The notes under the pieces: model-generated | Told to the model about the DNA's origin: nothing | What the model saw: only the letters and a program-made list of their open reading frames with translations | The model's database searches: none | Position numbers and translations under genes: made by a program | Origin: Bradyrhizobium murdochi | Lineage (GTDB): Bacteria; Pseudomonadota; Alphaproteobacteria; Rhizobiales; Xanthobacteraceae | DNA length: 64,000 bases | Reading direction: 5' to 3' | NCBI RefSeq assembly: GCF_000472965.1 | Contig: NZ_AXAU01000002.1 | Location: 186,001-250,000, forward strand | Part shown: positions 34,402 through 44,400 of the stretch, piece by piece | Layout of the letters: every line of letters starts with the position of its first letter | Position numbering within the stretch: the stretch's first letter is position 1

Positions 34402-36408
34402 TCATCCGCACTGCGGTCGCAACAGCCAGAGCAGATAGGGCCCGGCGAGCATCATCGCGAAGATGCCGGCCGGCATCTGGAACGGAAATATCACCATTCG
34501 CCCGGCCCAATCGGCTGTTACCATCAGGATGGCTCCAATCAGCGCGGCCAGCGCCGTCTGGTGAAGCGCGCGCTGCGCCCCCATCATCCGCGCCATATGC
34601 GGCGCGATGAAACCGACCAGGCTCAGCAGCCCAACCATCAGCGTCGCGGTCGCCGTCAACAATGCGGTCAGCAGCATGATGACGATGCGGCTTCTCGCCA
34701 TCGATACGCCTACCGAACGCGACGCCGCCGAGCCTAGCGGCAGAATGTCGAGCCAGCGAGACAGCATCGGCACCATGATCAACAAAAGGGCCGCCGCCGC
34801 GGCAAACACCGAGGCCTCGGTCGGACTGATCTGATAGAGCGATCCGGTCAGCAACGACAGCAGCATGCCGATGCGCGGATCGCCGGTTGCCAGCGCCATG
34901 GCGACGATCGCGGCAAAAGCCGCGCTCATGGCGACACCAGCCAGCAGCACACGCTCCGGACTGAATTCGGACCGCCGGCTGAACAGCAGAACCAGCCCGA
35001 GCACGATAAAGGCTCCGATCCCGCCGCCTGCAATCTGCGCCACCCGCGTGTGGGAGGGAAAGAGATAGAGAAGCACGATCACTCCCATCGCGGCGCCGTA
35101 GCTGATCCCCATCACCTCTGGAGCCGCCATTGGATTTCCGGTCATGCGCTGTAGCAGCGTGCCCGCCACCGCCAACGTGGCCCCCGCGGCCAACGCCGAC
35201 ACCACGCGCGGCCAGCGCCACGGCAGGAATTCCTGGATGCCGGCGAGACCACTCCAGCTCCAGCCCTCGGCGCCGACCCCGACTGCGAGCGCGACCCAGA
35301 CCACGAACAACAGCAAGGCCAGACCAAACAGGATCACCCGCCAGGGATGATCAAGACGTGGTGGAACGGATGGTGTGAGGTTTCCGACCGGAGCTGCGGA
35401 CCGTAACCGCGGCAACAGCACCAGCAACATGGGCGCGCCGATCAATGCCGTGGCTGCGCCGGCCGGCATCTCGCGATAGCCCGGCGGAATCAGCAGCACA
35501 AGTTCGTCTGCCAGCCACAGCAAGCCAGCGCCGCAGAGCGGCGCCCAAATCAGCCGATCGCGGAAACGCCGTGCACCGGCAAGCATGGCGAGCGCCGGCC
35601 CGGTCAAACCGACAAAGCCCAATACGCCGACCACGCTGACCACCGAAGCGCTGAGAGCGATCGCAACGCCAAGCGCGCAGACCCGCGCGCCCGTCAATCC
35701 GAGGCCGAGGTTGCGCGCGGTCTCGTCGTCGAATCCTAGCAAGGTCAGCGGGCGGACCATCGCCGCGATCAGCACGAACGAAATCAGAAACCGCGGCGCC
35801 AGGAACGCCGCATTGCTCCAGTCCTGCTGATTGAGATAGCCCGCGCCCCAGATGAACAGGCCGATCAGGTAGTCATGGTTGAGCAACACCAGGGCCTGGG
35901 TCGTCACGGCGCAGTAGTAGCCAACGATCAAGCCGGCCAGCACCAGCACGACCGGCGATAGCGCACGTTTCCAGGTGAGGCCGAACACGCACAGGAACGC
36001 AGCGAATCCGCCGACCAGCGCAATCCACTCGCGGCCCAAAGCAAGCAGCGACGGCGCCCACAACGTCGTCACCGCCAGCGCGAGATAGGCGCCGTTCGAG
36101 ACGCCGAGCGTGGTCGGTTCGGCCAGCGGATTGCGCAGCACCTGCTGACAGACGGCGCCGGCAAGGCCCAATGCTGCCCCGGCCAGCAGCGCCACCGCAA
36201 TTCGCGGAAAGACGGTATAATGCACGAGCATCTGCTGCGGATCGTTGATTTCAGGACGCCACAGCACAGGCAACCATGCGCTAACAGGCAGGTATCCCGA
36301 CAGATGCCGAAAGGTCAGCGCAGCCGCCGCCGCAAACAATAAGCCGATCAGTATCGCAGGATGCATCTCGATCGCGGATCGGGCGGGCAGCGCGTCAACC
36401 TTGCTCAT
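34402..36408 (-). CDS. Fused iron-siderophore ABC permease, FhuB type
   Basis: 668 residues from ATG 36408, with AGGAAAAC just before; the longer frame to 36474 overlaps the binding-protein gene further and is not family-like. Two FecCD-type halves of about 330 residues each, with about 20 membrane segments in all, show the repeated pattern LAGAALGLAGAVCQQVLRNP and LAAGATLAVAGTLLQRMTGN. The doubled form is the mark of FhuB, which serves hydroxamate siderophores. The first codons overlap the end of the binding-protein gene by 14 bp. Confidence 0.93.
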   Translation of the reverse strand: MSKVDALPARSAIEMHPAILIGLLFAAAAALTFRHLSGYLPVSAWLPVLWRPEINDPQQMLVHYTVFPRIAVALLAGAALGLAGAVCQQVLRNPLAEPTTLGVSNGAYLALAVTTLWAPSLLALGREWIALVGGFAAFLCVFGLTWKRALSPVVLVLAGLIVGYYCAVTTQALVLLNHDYLIGLFIWGAGYLNQQDWSNAAFLAPRFLISFVLIAAMVRPLTLLGFDDETARNLGLGLTGARVCALGVAIALSASVVSVVGVLGFVGLTGPALAMLAGARRFRDRLIWAPLCGAGLLWLADELVLLIPPGYREMPAGAATALIGAPMLLVLLPRLRSAAPVGNLTPSVPPRLDHPWRVILFGLALLLFVVWVALAVGVGAEGWSWSGLAGIQEFLPWRWPRVVSALAAGATLAVAGTLLQRMTGNPMAAPEVMGISYGAAMGVIVLLYLFPSHTRVAQIAGGGIGAFIVLGLVLLFSRRSEFSPERVLLAGVAMSAAFAAIVAMALATGDPRIGMLLSLLTGSLYQISPTEASVFAAAAALLLIMVPMLSRWLDILPLGSAASRSVGVSMARSRIVIMLLTALLTATATLMVGLLSLVGFIAPHMARMMGAQRALHQTALAALIGAILMVTADWAGRMVIFPFQMPAGIFAMMLAGPYLLWLLRPQCG

Positions 36409-37330
36409 TGTTTTCCTGCGGCAAACGTTCGGCGAGAAGGCGTGCGAAGCGTTCCGCCGCCGGCACGCCGCCATAGAAGAATTGATTTCCCAGCACGGTC
36501 AGCCGCCCCGAGCGGAGGAACGGCAAGGTTCGCAGCACCGGGCTTGCGTTGAGCAGGGCTTCGATATCGGCAACCCGCGAACTCATCAGAACCAGCCGCG
36601 CATCCGGAACCGCAGCGAGCACTTCAAGGCCAACGCTGGTATGTCCCCACGGACCGCTCTGTCCGGTCCAGGCATTCTTCAATCCGAATTGACTGAGGAC
36701 TTCCTGGTAAAGGCTGTTCGGCCCGAATACGAGCGCGCGGTTGCGCGCGATTTCGCTGACGAGATACAGCGGCTTGTCGTTGCGACCGCGAAGCTGATCG
36801 CGGTAGCCGGTCATGGCGGCATCGAAGCGTGCCAGATAGGCCTCGCATGCGGCCTGCACACCGAGACGCTGCGCCAGCTCCATCGTCGAACTGTGTGCTG
36901 TTTCAAGCGGAGGCCGGCCGGGCCTGAAAATCGTGAAGACTTCGACCGGGGCAATCAGCCTGAGCCGGGGTATTGCCGCCGTGATGCTGGGATCGATGAT
37001 GATAATGTCAGGCGCAAAACTCTGCAGCAGTTCGAGATTTGGCTCCGAACGCAGGCCGATCTCCTGAACGCTTGACGGGACAGCCGGCTCGACGACGAGG
37101 CGGCTGTAACGCTCGATCTCCGGCACAACCAGCGGCACGACGCCGAGTGCCAGTATCGTCTGCGCGCAGGCCCAGCCGAGCGCGGCGATGCGGGGGCCTC
37201 CTTGCGGTGCGGCGGCTTGAGCAAGCGCCATCGGCCAGCCACCTGCAAGCACCCCTCCGCCGATGCCCGCGCCCACAGTGAGAAGCGCGCGGCGAGACAG
37301 CCTGTAATCGGAGAGTGAATTCTTGCTCAT
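36395..37330 (-). CDS. Iron-siderophore ABC substrate-binding protein, FhuD-like
   Basis: 311 residues. A twin-arginine signal (DYRLSRRALLTVGAG, cut likely near ALAQAAA) sends it to the periplasm. The mature part has the FhuD/FecB layout: RIAALGWACAQTILALGVVP at the start, then LLQSFAPDIIIIDPS and the last-lobe KNAWTGQSGPWGHTSV. It brings the iron-siderophore to the FhuB-type permease encoded next, with 14 bp overlap. No clear ribosome site stands before ATG 37330, and a tiny frame ends on it. Confidence 0.92.
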   Translation of the reverse strand: MSKNSLSDYRLSRRALLTVGAGIGGGVLAGGWPMALAQAAAPQGGPRIAALGWACAQTILALGVVPLVVPEIERYSRLVVEPAVPSSVQEIGLRSEPNLELLQSFAPDIIIIDPSITAAIPRLRLIAPVEVFTIFRPGRPPLETAHSSTMELAQRLGVQAACEAYLARFDAAMTGYRDQLRGRNDKPLYLVSEIARNRALVFGPNSLYQEVLSQFGLKNAWTGQSGPWGHTSVGLEVLAAVPDARLVLMSSRVADIEALLNASPVLRTLPFLRSGRLTVLGNQFFYGGVPAAERFARLLAERLPQENNEQG

Positions 37331-37410
37331 GGGGTGCGGCTCGGGAACGGCTTGCGGCGAGGCTGCGAGAGACGAGAGTTATGACATACCTTCATATGCC
37401 ATACCTTCAT
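37327..37410 (-). other. 27-codon ORF bridging esterase and binding-protein genes
   Basis: From ATG 37410 the minus strand reads 27 codons ([20 protein letters not shown] and onward) to a TGA overlapping the binding-protein ATG. Its own ATG overlaps the esterase stop. Both links are 4-base overlaps. It could be a coupling peptide that carries ribosomes to the next gene, or it may be chance. Confidence 0.25.
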
Positions 37411-37414
37411 ATGC
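37385..37414. repeat. Perfect 15-bp tandem repeat
   Basis: CATACCTTCATATGC is present twice, at 37385-37399 and 37400-37414, with no gap. The esterase stop codon lies inside the second copy. Such a repeat can change copy number by slipping, which would move or alter the link between the genes. Confidence 0.85.
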
Positions 37415-38423
37415 TCTGTCTTTCGATGCCCGGCCGCCGCCTTTCGTCTACGGCGCGAAAGGCGCCGGCCAGCGCCTGCCCGATCGCCGCCCGCGCCTGC
37501 AGGGCATCGGCCACGACATTGCCCATCCGCAAAAACTCGTGGATCATGCCCGGATAGATCTGCAGGTCGACGGGAACGCCGGCGGCGCGGAGCCTTGCTG
37601 CGTAGTCGCGCCCTTCGTCCACCAGGGGATCATATTCGGCAAGCACGATGAGCGCCGGGGGCAGCCCTGAGAGATCTTCCGCGGCCAGCGGCGCAAACCG
37701 CCAGTCGTCACGGTCTGAATCGTCGCGGAGATATTGCCGGAAGAACCAGTCGACGGTGCTGCGCTCCAGGAGATAGCCGGAACCATATCGTTCGTAGGAA
37801 TTAGACGTTTGCCGAGAACTCAGACCGGGATATGCGAGCACCTGAAGGACAGGCTGCGGCAGGTTTCGGTTCGCCCTTGCTTCGATGGCGAGCGCCGCGG
37901 CGAGCGTGCCGCCCGCGCTATCGCCGCCAACGGCGACGCGATGGGCATCCAACCCCGCAGCCGGCCCCTCACGGCCGACCCAGGCCAGCGCATCGACCGC
38001 ATCCTCGAACGCGGTCGGAAACTTGTGCTCCGGAGCAAGCCGATAGCCAACCGACACCACGGCGGCGCCGCTGTCTTCGGCAAGACCACGGCACAATGGC
38101 TGATGTGAGTCCAGGCTTCCGACAACAAAGCCGCCGCCGTGCATATAGAGGAAGACCGGCGCCGGATTGCCACGGCTCGGCTCCTGCTTGGCGTAGAGCC
38201 GCGCGTCGATCGTGGCCCCATCGCGCGTCGGCAGCGCGAGATGGCGCTCATACCCGAGCGCCGGCGGATCGACATCGAGCAACGGTGAGGATGCATCGAA
38301 ATCAGCGCGCGCCTGTGCGGCCGTCAGTTGCGGAAACGGAATGCGTGATCCGCTTTCGGTGCCAGCCTGCACCATCTCGAGCAGTGCGGCGATATCGGGA
38401 TCAAGGCTCATGCCAATGTTCAC
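37407..38423 (-). CDS. Alpha/beta hydrolase, hormone-sensitive-lipase family esterase
   Basis: 338 residues from GTG 38423, which overlaps the NRPS stop (GTGA); ATG 38411 is a second choice. The HSL marks are clear: oxyanion HGGGF in [11 protein letters not shown], nucleophile in [13 protein letters not shown], Asp in [11 protein letters not shown] and His in [10 protein letters not shown]. There is no signal peptide, so it acts inside the cell. Translation coupling to the last NRPS gene points to a role in the siderophore pathway, either cleaving an ester bond in the imported iron complex or trimming the peptide. Known siderophore esterases are mostly of other families, so this is inference. 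Confidence 0.88.
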   Translation of the reverse strand: MNIGMSLDPDIAALLEMVQAGTESGSRIPFPQLTAAQARADFDASSPLLDVDPPALGYERHLALPTRDGATIDARLYAKQEPSRGNPAPVFLYMHGGGFVVGSLDSHQPLCRGLAEDSGAAVVSVGYRLAPEHKFPTAFEDAVDALAWVGREGPAAGLDAHRVAVGGDSAGGTLAAALAIEARANRNLPQPVLQVLAYPGLSSRQTSNSYERYGSGYLLERSTVDWFFRQYLRDDSDRDDWRFAPLAAEDLSGLPPALIVLAEYDPLVDEGRDYAARLRAAGVPVDLQIYPGMIHEFLRMGNVVADALQARAAIGQALAGAFRAVDERRRPGIERQSI

Positions 38424-41400
38424 TCCGCCGGTTCCGGCACCGTGTCCTGCGAAGCCGCCGATGCCGTCTCCGGCACGAGCAGCCCACAGATCTCATCGAG
38501 CAAGCCGGCATCCTTCAGGATCGTGAAGTGGCTGCCTCCGACGACGCCGCGGTCAATGGCATCAGGTAGTTGCATCTCCAACCGATCGCGCTGCGTCAGG
38601 CGGCCCGACGTCCACCAACACAATGGCTTTGTCGCAAGACGCCGCGGCGGCGCGGCATTCTGCGTCAGGGACTTCAGGTGCCGGCCGACTGCGAAGGCTG
38701 CTGACAGGTCGTCGACACCAAGCAGTGTGTCGTCCGTCGATGCTTCCTCCCCCAATATCTGTGCGACCAGATGCCGGACGCTCTCGGATGTCTCCGGCAT
38801 GCCTGCGGCCTTCGCTTCCTCCACATGCGAGCTGATACGAACGGCTGCCGCGTGCGGAAGCACGGCCGACAGCAATCCCGCGAGATCATCGATCCAGTGG
38901 GCGGCCGTTTCCTGCCGCTCCGGTCCGCCGTGCTGCCGCAGCACAAAACTGTCGACCATCAGGAGACAGTCGACGCGTTCACCGCACCGTTCGAGTTCGG
39001 CTGCAACAAGCGTGACGAGTAGCCCTCCGAGCGACCAGCCGATCAAACTATAGGGACCGTTTGGCTGAACCTGCCTGATCTCGTTCGCATAGTCCGCCGC
39101 CATCGCTTCGAGCGACCGATCGCTCCACGAGCTGTCGACCAGCATCCTGGACTGCAGACCGATCACTTGCCGGCGTCCTTCGAGGCGGCGCGCCAGCGGC
39201 CCATAATCGAAAACAGTGCCGAAGCCGCCGTGTACAGAGAATACCGGATGCGCGCCATGGACCGCGGCATTCAGCGGCAGCAGCGCTGTCGGCGGCGCAG
39301 CGGCAGGCGCCGGGGAAGCGTTGTCCGCGAGCAGCGCGCGGATCGTGGGCTTCTGCAGGAGATCGCGCAGCTTGATCTCAATGCCAAACGCCTTGTCCTG
39401 CCGAAGCCGGGCCACGACCTTCAGGCTGAGAATCGAATTGCCGCCGAGCTCGAAGAAATTATCGGTGACGCCGACCTGCGGCAGCTTGAGAATGTCGGCC
39501 CACAGCCGCGCCATCGCGGTCTCCGCCGGCCCTTGCGGAGCCACAAAACTTCGCCCAGCCGAATCGGGGGCCGGCAGCGCGCGCCGGTCAACCTTGCCGC
39601 TGGACAACACCGGCAGCCGCTCAAGCACCATGATACGCGCCGGCACCATGTAAGCAGGCAAGGTCTGCTTCAGGAAGGAGGTCAATCTGCCGACCAGAGC
39701 CTCGGCAGCGTCTCCCGCCGCGTTCTTTGCCGCCTTCGGCGCGACATAGGCCACGAGTTGGTTTCCGGCTGCGCCCGCTAGCGCCACTACGGCGGCCTGT
39801 TCGATCTCCTCGTGACGAAGCAGAGAGGTCTGGATCTCTCCAAGCTCGATCCGGAAGCCGTTGACTTTGACCTGGTCGTCGCTGCGGCTGAGATATTCGA
39901 CGGTACCGTCCTCGCGCCAGCGCGCGAGGTCGCCGGTCCGGTATAGCCGCCCGCCCGGCACCGCCGAGAATGGATCGGGCACGAAACGCTCGGCAGTCAT
40001 GCTGGCCTTGCCCTGATAGCCGCGCGCCAGTCCGAAGCCGCCAAGATAGAGCTCGCCGGCGACACCGGCGGGAATGATATTGAGCGAACTATCGAGGATG
40101 TAGGCGCGGCGGTCACCGACCGGCAAACCGATCGGTGCATAAGGTGTCTCGCATTCGCCAGTGCCATCGACCTTCCAGACCAGCGGCGTGACGACGGTTT
40201 CGGTCGGACCGTAACCGTTGATCAGTATCCGCGGCTTCAGCACGCGCCTGACCTTGTCGAAGCCAGCCTTCGGCATCGCCTCGCCACCGAACGAGTAGAG
40301 CTTGACCGGCGGCGGATTGCCCGCCTGCTCGACCGCCTCCGCGACCTGCTGCAGATAGGCCGGCGGCAATCCGATATGGCTGACACGATGCGCGTGCAGG
40401 TTCTCAGCCGTCTGCTCCGGCGTCCACAATTCGGCGTCCCGCATCAAGAGACGCGCGCCATGCGACAAGACCGTCAGCCAGCGTTCATGGGCACCGTCGA
40501 AGGCCAGCGACAGGAAGTGCAGTTCGCACGAGCTCTCGTCGATCTCGTAAAGCCGGCCCGTGACATGACAGTGCATCGCGAGCGGCCCATGGGCGACGGC
40601 CACGCCCTTTGGCGTTCCCGTCGAGCCGGACGTGTAGATCAGATAAGCGAGATTCTCGGGATGCAGCTCCGGTTGCGGCGCATAGTCCGGCCCGGCATCG
40701 AAATCGAATGTCGCAAGGGAGATTCTCTCGACACGCTCGATGCCTTCCTGGACATCAAGCTGTCCCGTCAGCAGGAACAAAATCCCGGCATCGCGCATGA
40801 CAAAGGCGCGCCGCTCGGCCGGAATCTCCGGATCGAGCGGAACGTAGGCACCGCCGGCCTTCAGGACGGCTAGCAGCGCGACCATCGTGGCTTCGGTTCG
40901 CTCGACCACAACGCCAACGCGCTGCTCGGGCTTCAGCCCCCGGCCGATCAAGTGATGGGCAAGGCGGTTGGACCTGGCGTCGAGCGCACCGAACGAGAGC
41001 GTTTTGCCGCCGATGGTAAGCGCCGTCCGTTCCGGATGACGCCGCGCGTGGATGCCGATCGACTCGTGAACCAGCGGCAATGCGGCCGCCGACGTCGCAT
41101 GACGATTGCAGTTTTCGGCGAGCGCGGCGTCAAACGCCGTGACCGGATCGATACTGCCGAGCAACGCCGACGCGTCGCGCGTCAGCACTTCAAGCAGACA
41201 CTCGAACTGCGCCTTGATCTGCCCCGCCTGCGCCGCGGTGAAATGGCTCGGCATATAGGTGTACTCGACCTGAAGCGTGTCCTCGACGAGCACCGACAGG
41301 TCCATCGGATAGTTCGTCACGTCGACATTCCTGAGGCCGCCGAACTGCAGCGAGCCATCGCCCCGGTGCATGCTGCGCTCGATCGGATAGTTTTCGAACA

Positions 41401-44400
41401 CGATGATGCTGTCGAACATGGCCTGACCGGCACGGCCGGCCCAGCTCTGGATATCGTAAAGCGGCGTATGCTCGTAATCGCGGATCGCCGAATTGCAATC
41501 CTGAAGCGCCCGCAACCATTCTCCCACCGTGCTCGCGAACGGCGGCGTTTCGATCACGGGCAGCGTGTTGATGAAGAGCCCGAGCATCTGCTGCGATCCG
41601 TCGAGATTCGCCGGGCGGCCGGCAACCGTAACGCCGAATGTCACGGTCTGCTGGCCGGTATAGCGTTGCAGCAGCAACGCCCATACGCCTTGAACGACGG
41701 TATTGAGCGTGATCCGCTCACGGCGCGCGAATGCTTTCAGCTCCGCGGTCGCCGTCTCTCCGAGCCGCGTGTAACAGCGCTCGTGGCCGGATGCCTGATG
41801 ACGGCGGGCGCCGAAAGTGTCCGCCAGTTGCGTCGGCTCTTCGAAGCTCTTGAGCTGTTCGCGCCAGAAACGTTCGGCAGCCTTGGCGTCCTGCGCCAGC
41901 AGCCAGGCGATGTAGTCGCGGTAACGCGTCGGGTTCGCCGCGGGCGCGCCGCCATAATAGCATTCCAGAACTTCCCCGACGAACCTTGCCGAGCTCCACC
42001 CATCCATCAGGATGTGATGATAGGTCCAAATCAGCCGATAGAGATCGTCCTCGAGACGCAGCAGCCGCACCCGCTGCAGCGGCGGCGTCGAGAGATCGAA
42101 CTCGGCGGCGCGTTCGTCAGCAAGCGCCGCCGCAATCCGATCCTCATCGATGGTTTGCCCGCGCCAGTCCTCCTGTTCGACCGGCGCGACGGCGTCGCGA
42201 TAGACGGCTTGCAGCGGAGAGCCGGCAAGCTCGCGCCACAAGAATCCGGTCCGAAGCATCTGATGGCGTGCGGCCACCTCGCGCCATGCCCTTCCGAGAC
42301 GCTCCGCATCAAGCCCGCGGATTTCGACGCTGACCTGGTTGACGTAAACGCCGCTGCCGGCATCGCGCAGGCTGTGGAACAGCATGCCCTGCTGCATCGG
42401 CGACAGCGGGTAGATGTCCTCGATGCGGCTCCAGTCCAGATCGAGCCGTTCGAGCTGTTCGCTGGTCAAACCTGAGAGTGAGCCGCGCGCTGATGCCGGA
42501 GTGTCATTGTTCGGTCTGACGTCGCGGGACAACGCGGCCAGCGCTTCGATCGTCTGGTGCCGGAAGACATCGCGCGGCTCGATAGATACGCCTTCGCGGC
42601 GCGCGCGGCTCACCATCTGCAGCGAGATGATCGAGTCGCCGCCGAGCTCGAAGAAATTGTCGGTGACGCTGATGTTGGACTGGCGCAGCAGGTCGGCCCA
42701 GATCGCGGCCAGCGCCGCCTCGGTCGGCGTGCGCGGTGCGACGCGCTCGACTGATGTCGCGAGCTGGTCCGGCGCCGGCAGCGCCTTGCGGTCGATCTTG
42801 CCGTTCGGCGTCAGCGGCAGCCGGTCCAGCACCACGATCCGTGCCGGCACCATGTAGTCCGGCAGCGCCGACGACAGCGCCGCCTTGAGCGTCGTCGCGT
42901 CCAGCGACGCCGCGCCGTTGACATAGCCGACGAGTTGACAGGCAACGCCAATCTCGCGCGCCATCAGCACTGCCGACCGTACACCATCCTGTTGGAGAAG
43001 CCGCGCCTCGATCTCGCCGAGCTCGATCCGAAAACCGCGGATCTTCACCTGGTGATCGGCGCGGCCGATATATTCGATCACGCCATCGGCGCGCCACCGC
43101 GCCACGTCGCCGGTGCGGTAGAGCCGTGATCCCGGCGGGCCAAACGGATCGGGGATGAAGCGTTCAGCCGTCAGCGCGCCGCGTCGCCAGTAGCCGCGCG
43201 CAAGCCCTGCGCCGCCGATATAGAGCTCGCCCGCAACGCCGACCGGCGCGAGATTGAGGTCGTTGTCGAGGATATGCAACGTGGTGTTGCCGATCGGGCC
43301 GCCCAGAAGCGGACGGTCGTCCTCGGCATCCAGGCAGTGGCGGGCCGACCACACCGTGGTCTCGGTCGGGCCGTACAGGTTCCAGACTTCGCCGGCCTGC
43401 GCCACCAGCCGCCGCGCCAGGTCCGGCGGCAAGGCCTCGCCGCCGCACAGCACGCGGCAGCTTGCGGGGAGCGACGGGCCGTCATGGTCGAGCAGCATCC
43501 GCCAGGTCGAGGGCGTCGCCTGGATCATGGTGACGCCGTGCTTCACCACTATCGCCTTGAGCCGCGACGGATCATGCGCGGCGGCGCGATCCGCCAGCAC
43601 CACGCACGCCCCGCGCGTGAGCGGCAGCCACAGTTCCAGCACCGCGATGTCGAACGACAGCGAGGTCAGGCCGAGCACGCGATCCTCGCGCGTAAGGCCC
43701 GGCCGCTCCGCCATCGTCGCCAGAAAGTTCGTCACCGCATCGTGGCGGACCATCACGCCCTTGGGCAGGCCGGTCGAGCCGGAGGTGTAGATCACATAGG
43801 CCAGGCTTTCGGGGTGGACGGCGACGTCGAGATTGGCCGCATCACCGCCCTCGCCGTCTTCCTTCCCGTCGAGCAGCCACGCCTCGGCGCCGGTCTCCTT
43901 CAGCACCGACGCAAACTGCTCCAGCAGCGTCCGTTGCGTCAGCACCAGCGCAGCGCCGCTGTCGCGCAGCATGTGCGCCAGCCGCTCCGCCGGGTAATCC
44001 GGATCGAGCGGCAGATAGGCCCCGCCCGCCTTCAACACCGCCAGCAGCGCGACCATCATCTCGACGCCGCGCTCCAGCGCCAGCCCCACCACCACGTCCG
44101 TTCCAACACCGCGATCGCGCAGCCGCCGCGCCAGCCGGTTGGCGCGAGCGTTCAACGCGCGATAACTCAGCCCCTTATCGCCAAACACCAGCGCAACAGC
44201 GTCCGGAGATTGATCGACCTGCGCCTCGAACTGCTCGACAATTCCCCGACGCGGCGCATCGCGGCGCGTGTCGTTCGCCCGGGCAAGCAGCGCATCATCA
44301 GCGGGATCGCTGGCCGCGATCATGCCGACGGGTCGATCGGCATCGACGCTCAACGCCTCCATTAGCCGCACAAAGGCGCGCTGTAGCCGCGCGATCTGCG

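Noticed and set aside
40952..42475. 507-codon plus-strand frame inside the large NRPS, and similar long ones (43274-44365, 44843-46087, 48464-49849, 50738-51847)
   Set aside because: They lie antisense to a clear NRPS gene, are rich in Arg, Gln, His and Asp as expected from the complementary strand of GC-rich coding DNA, and show no domain.
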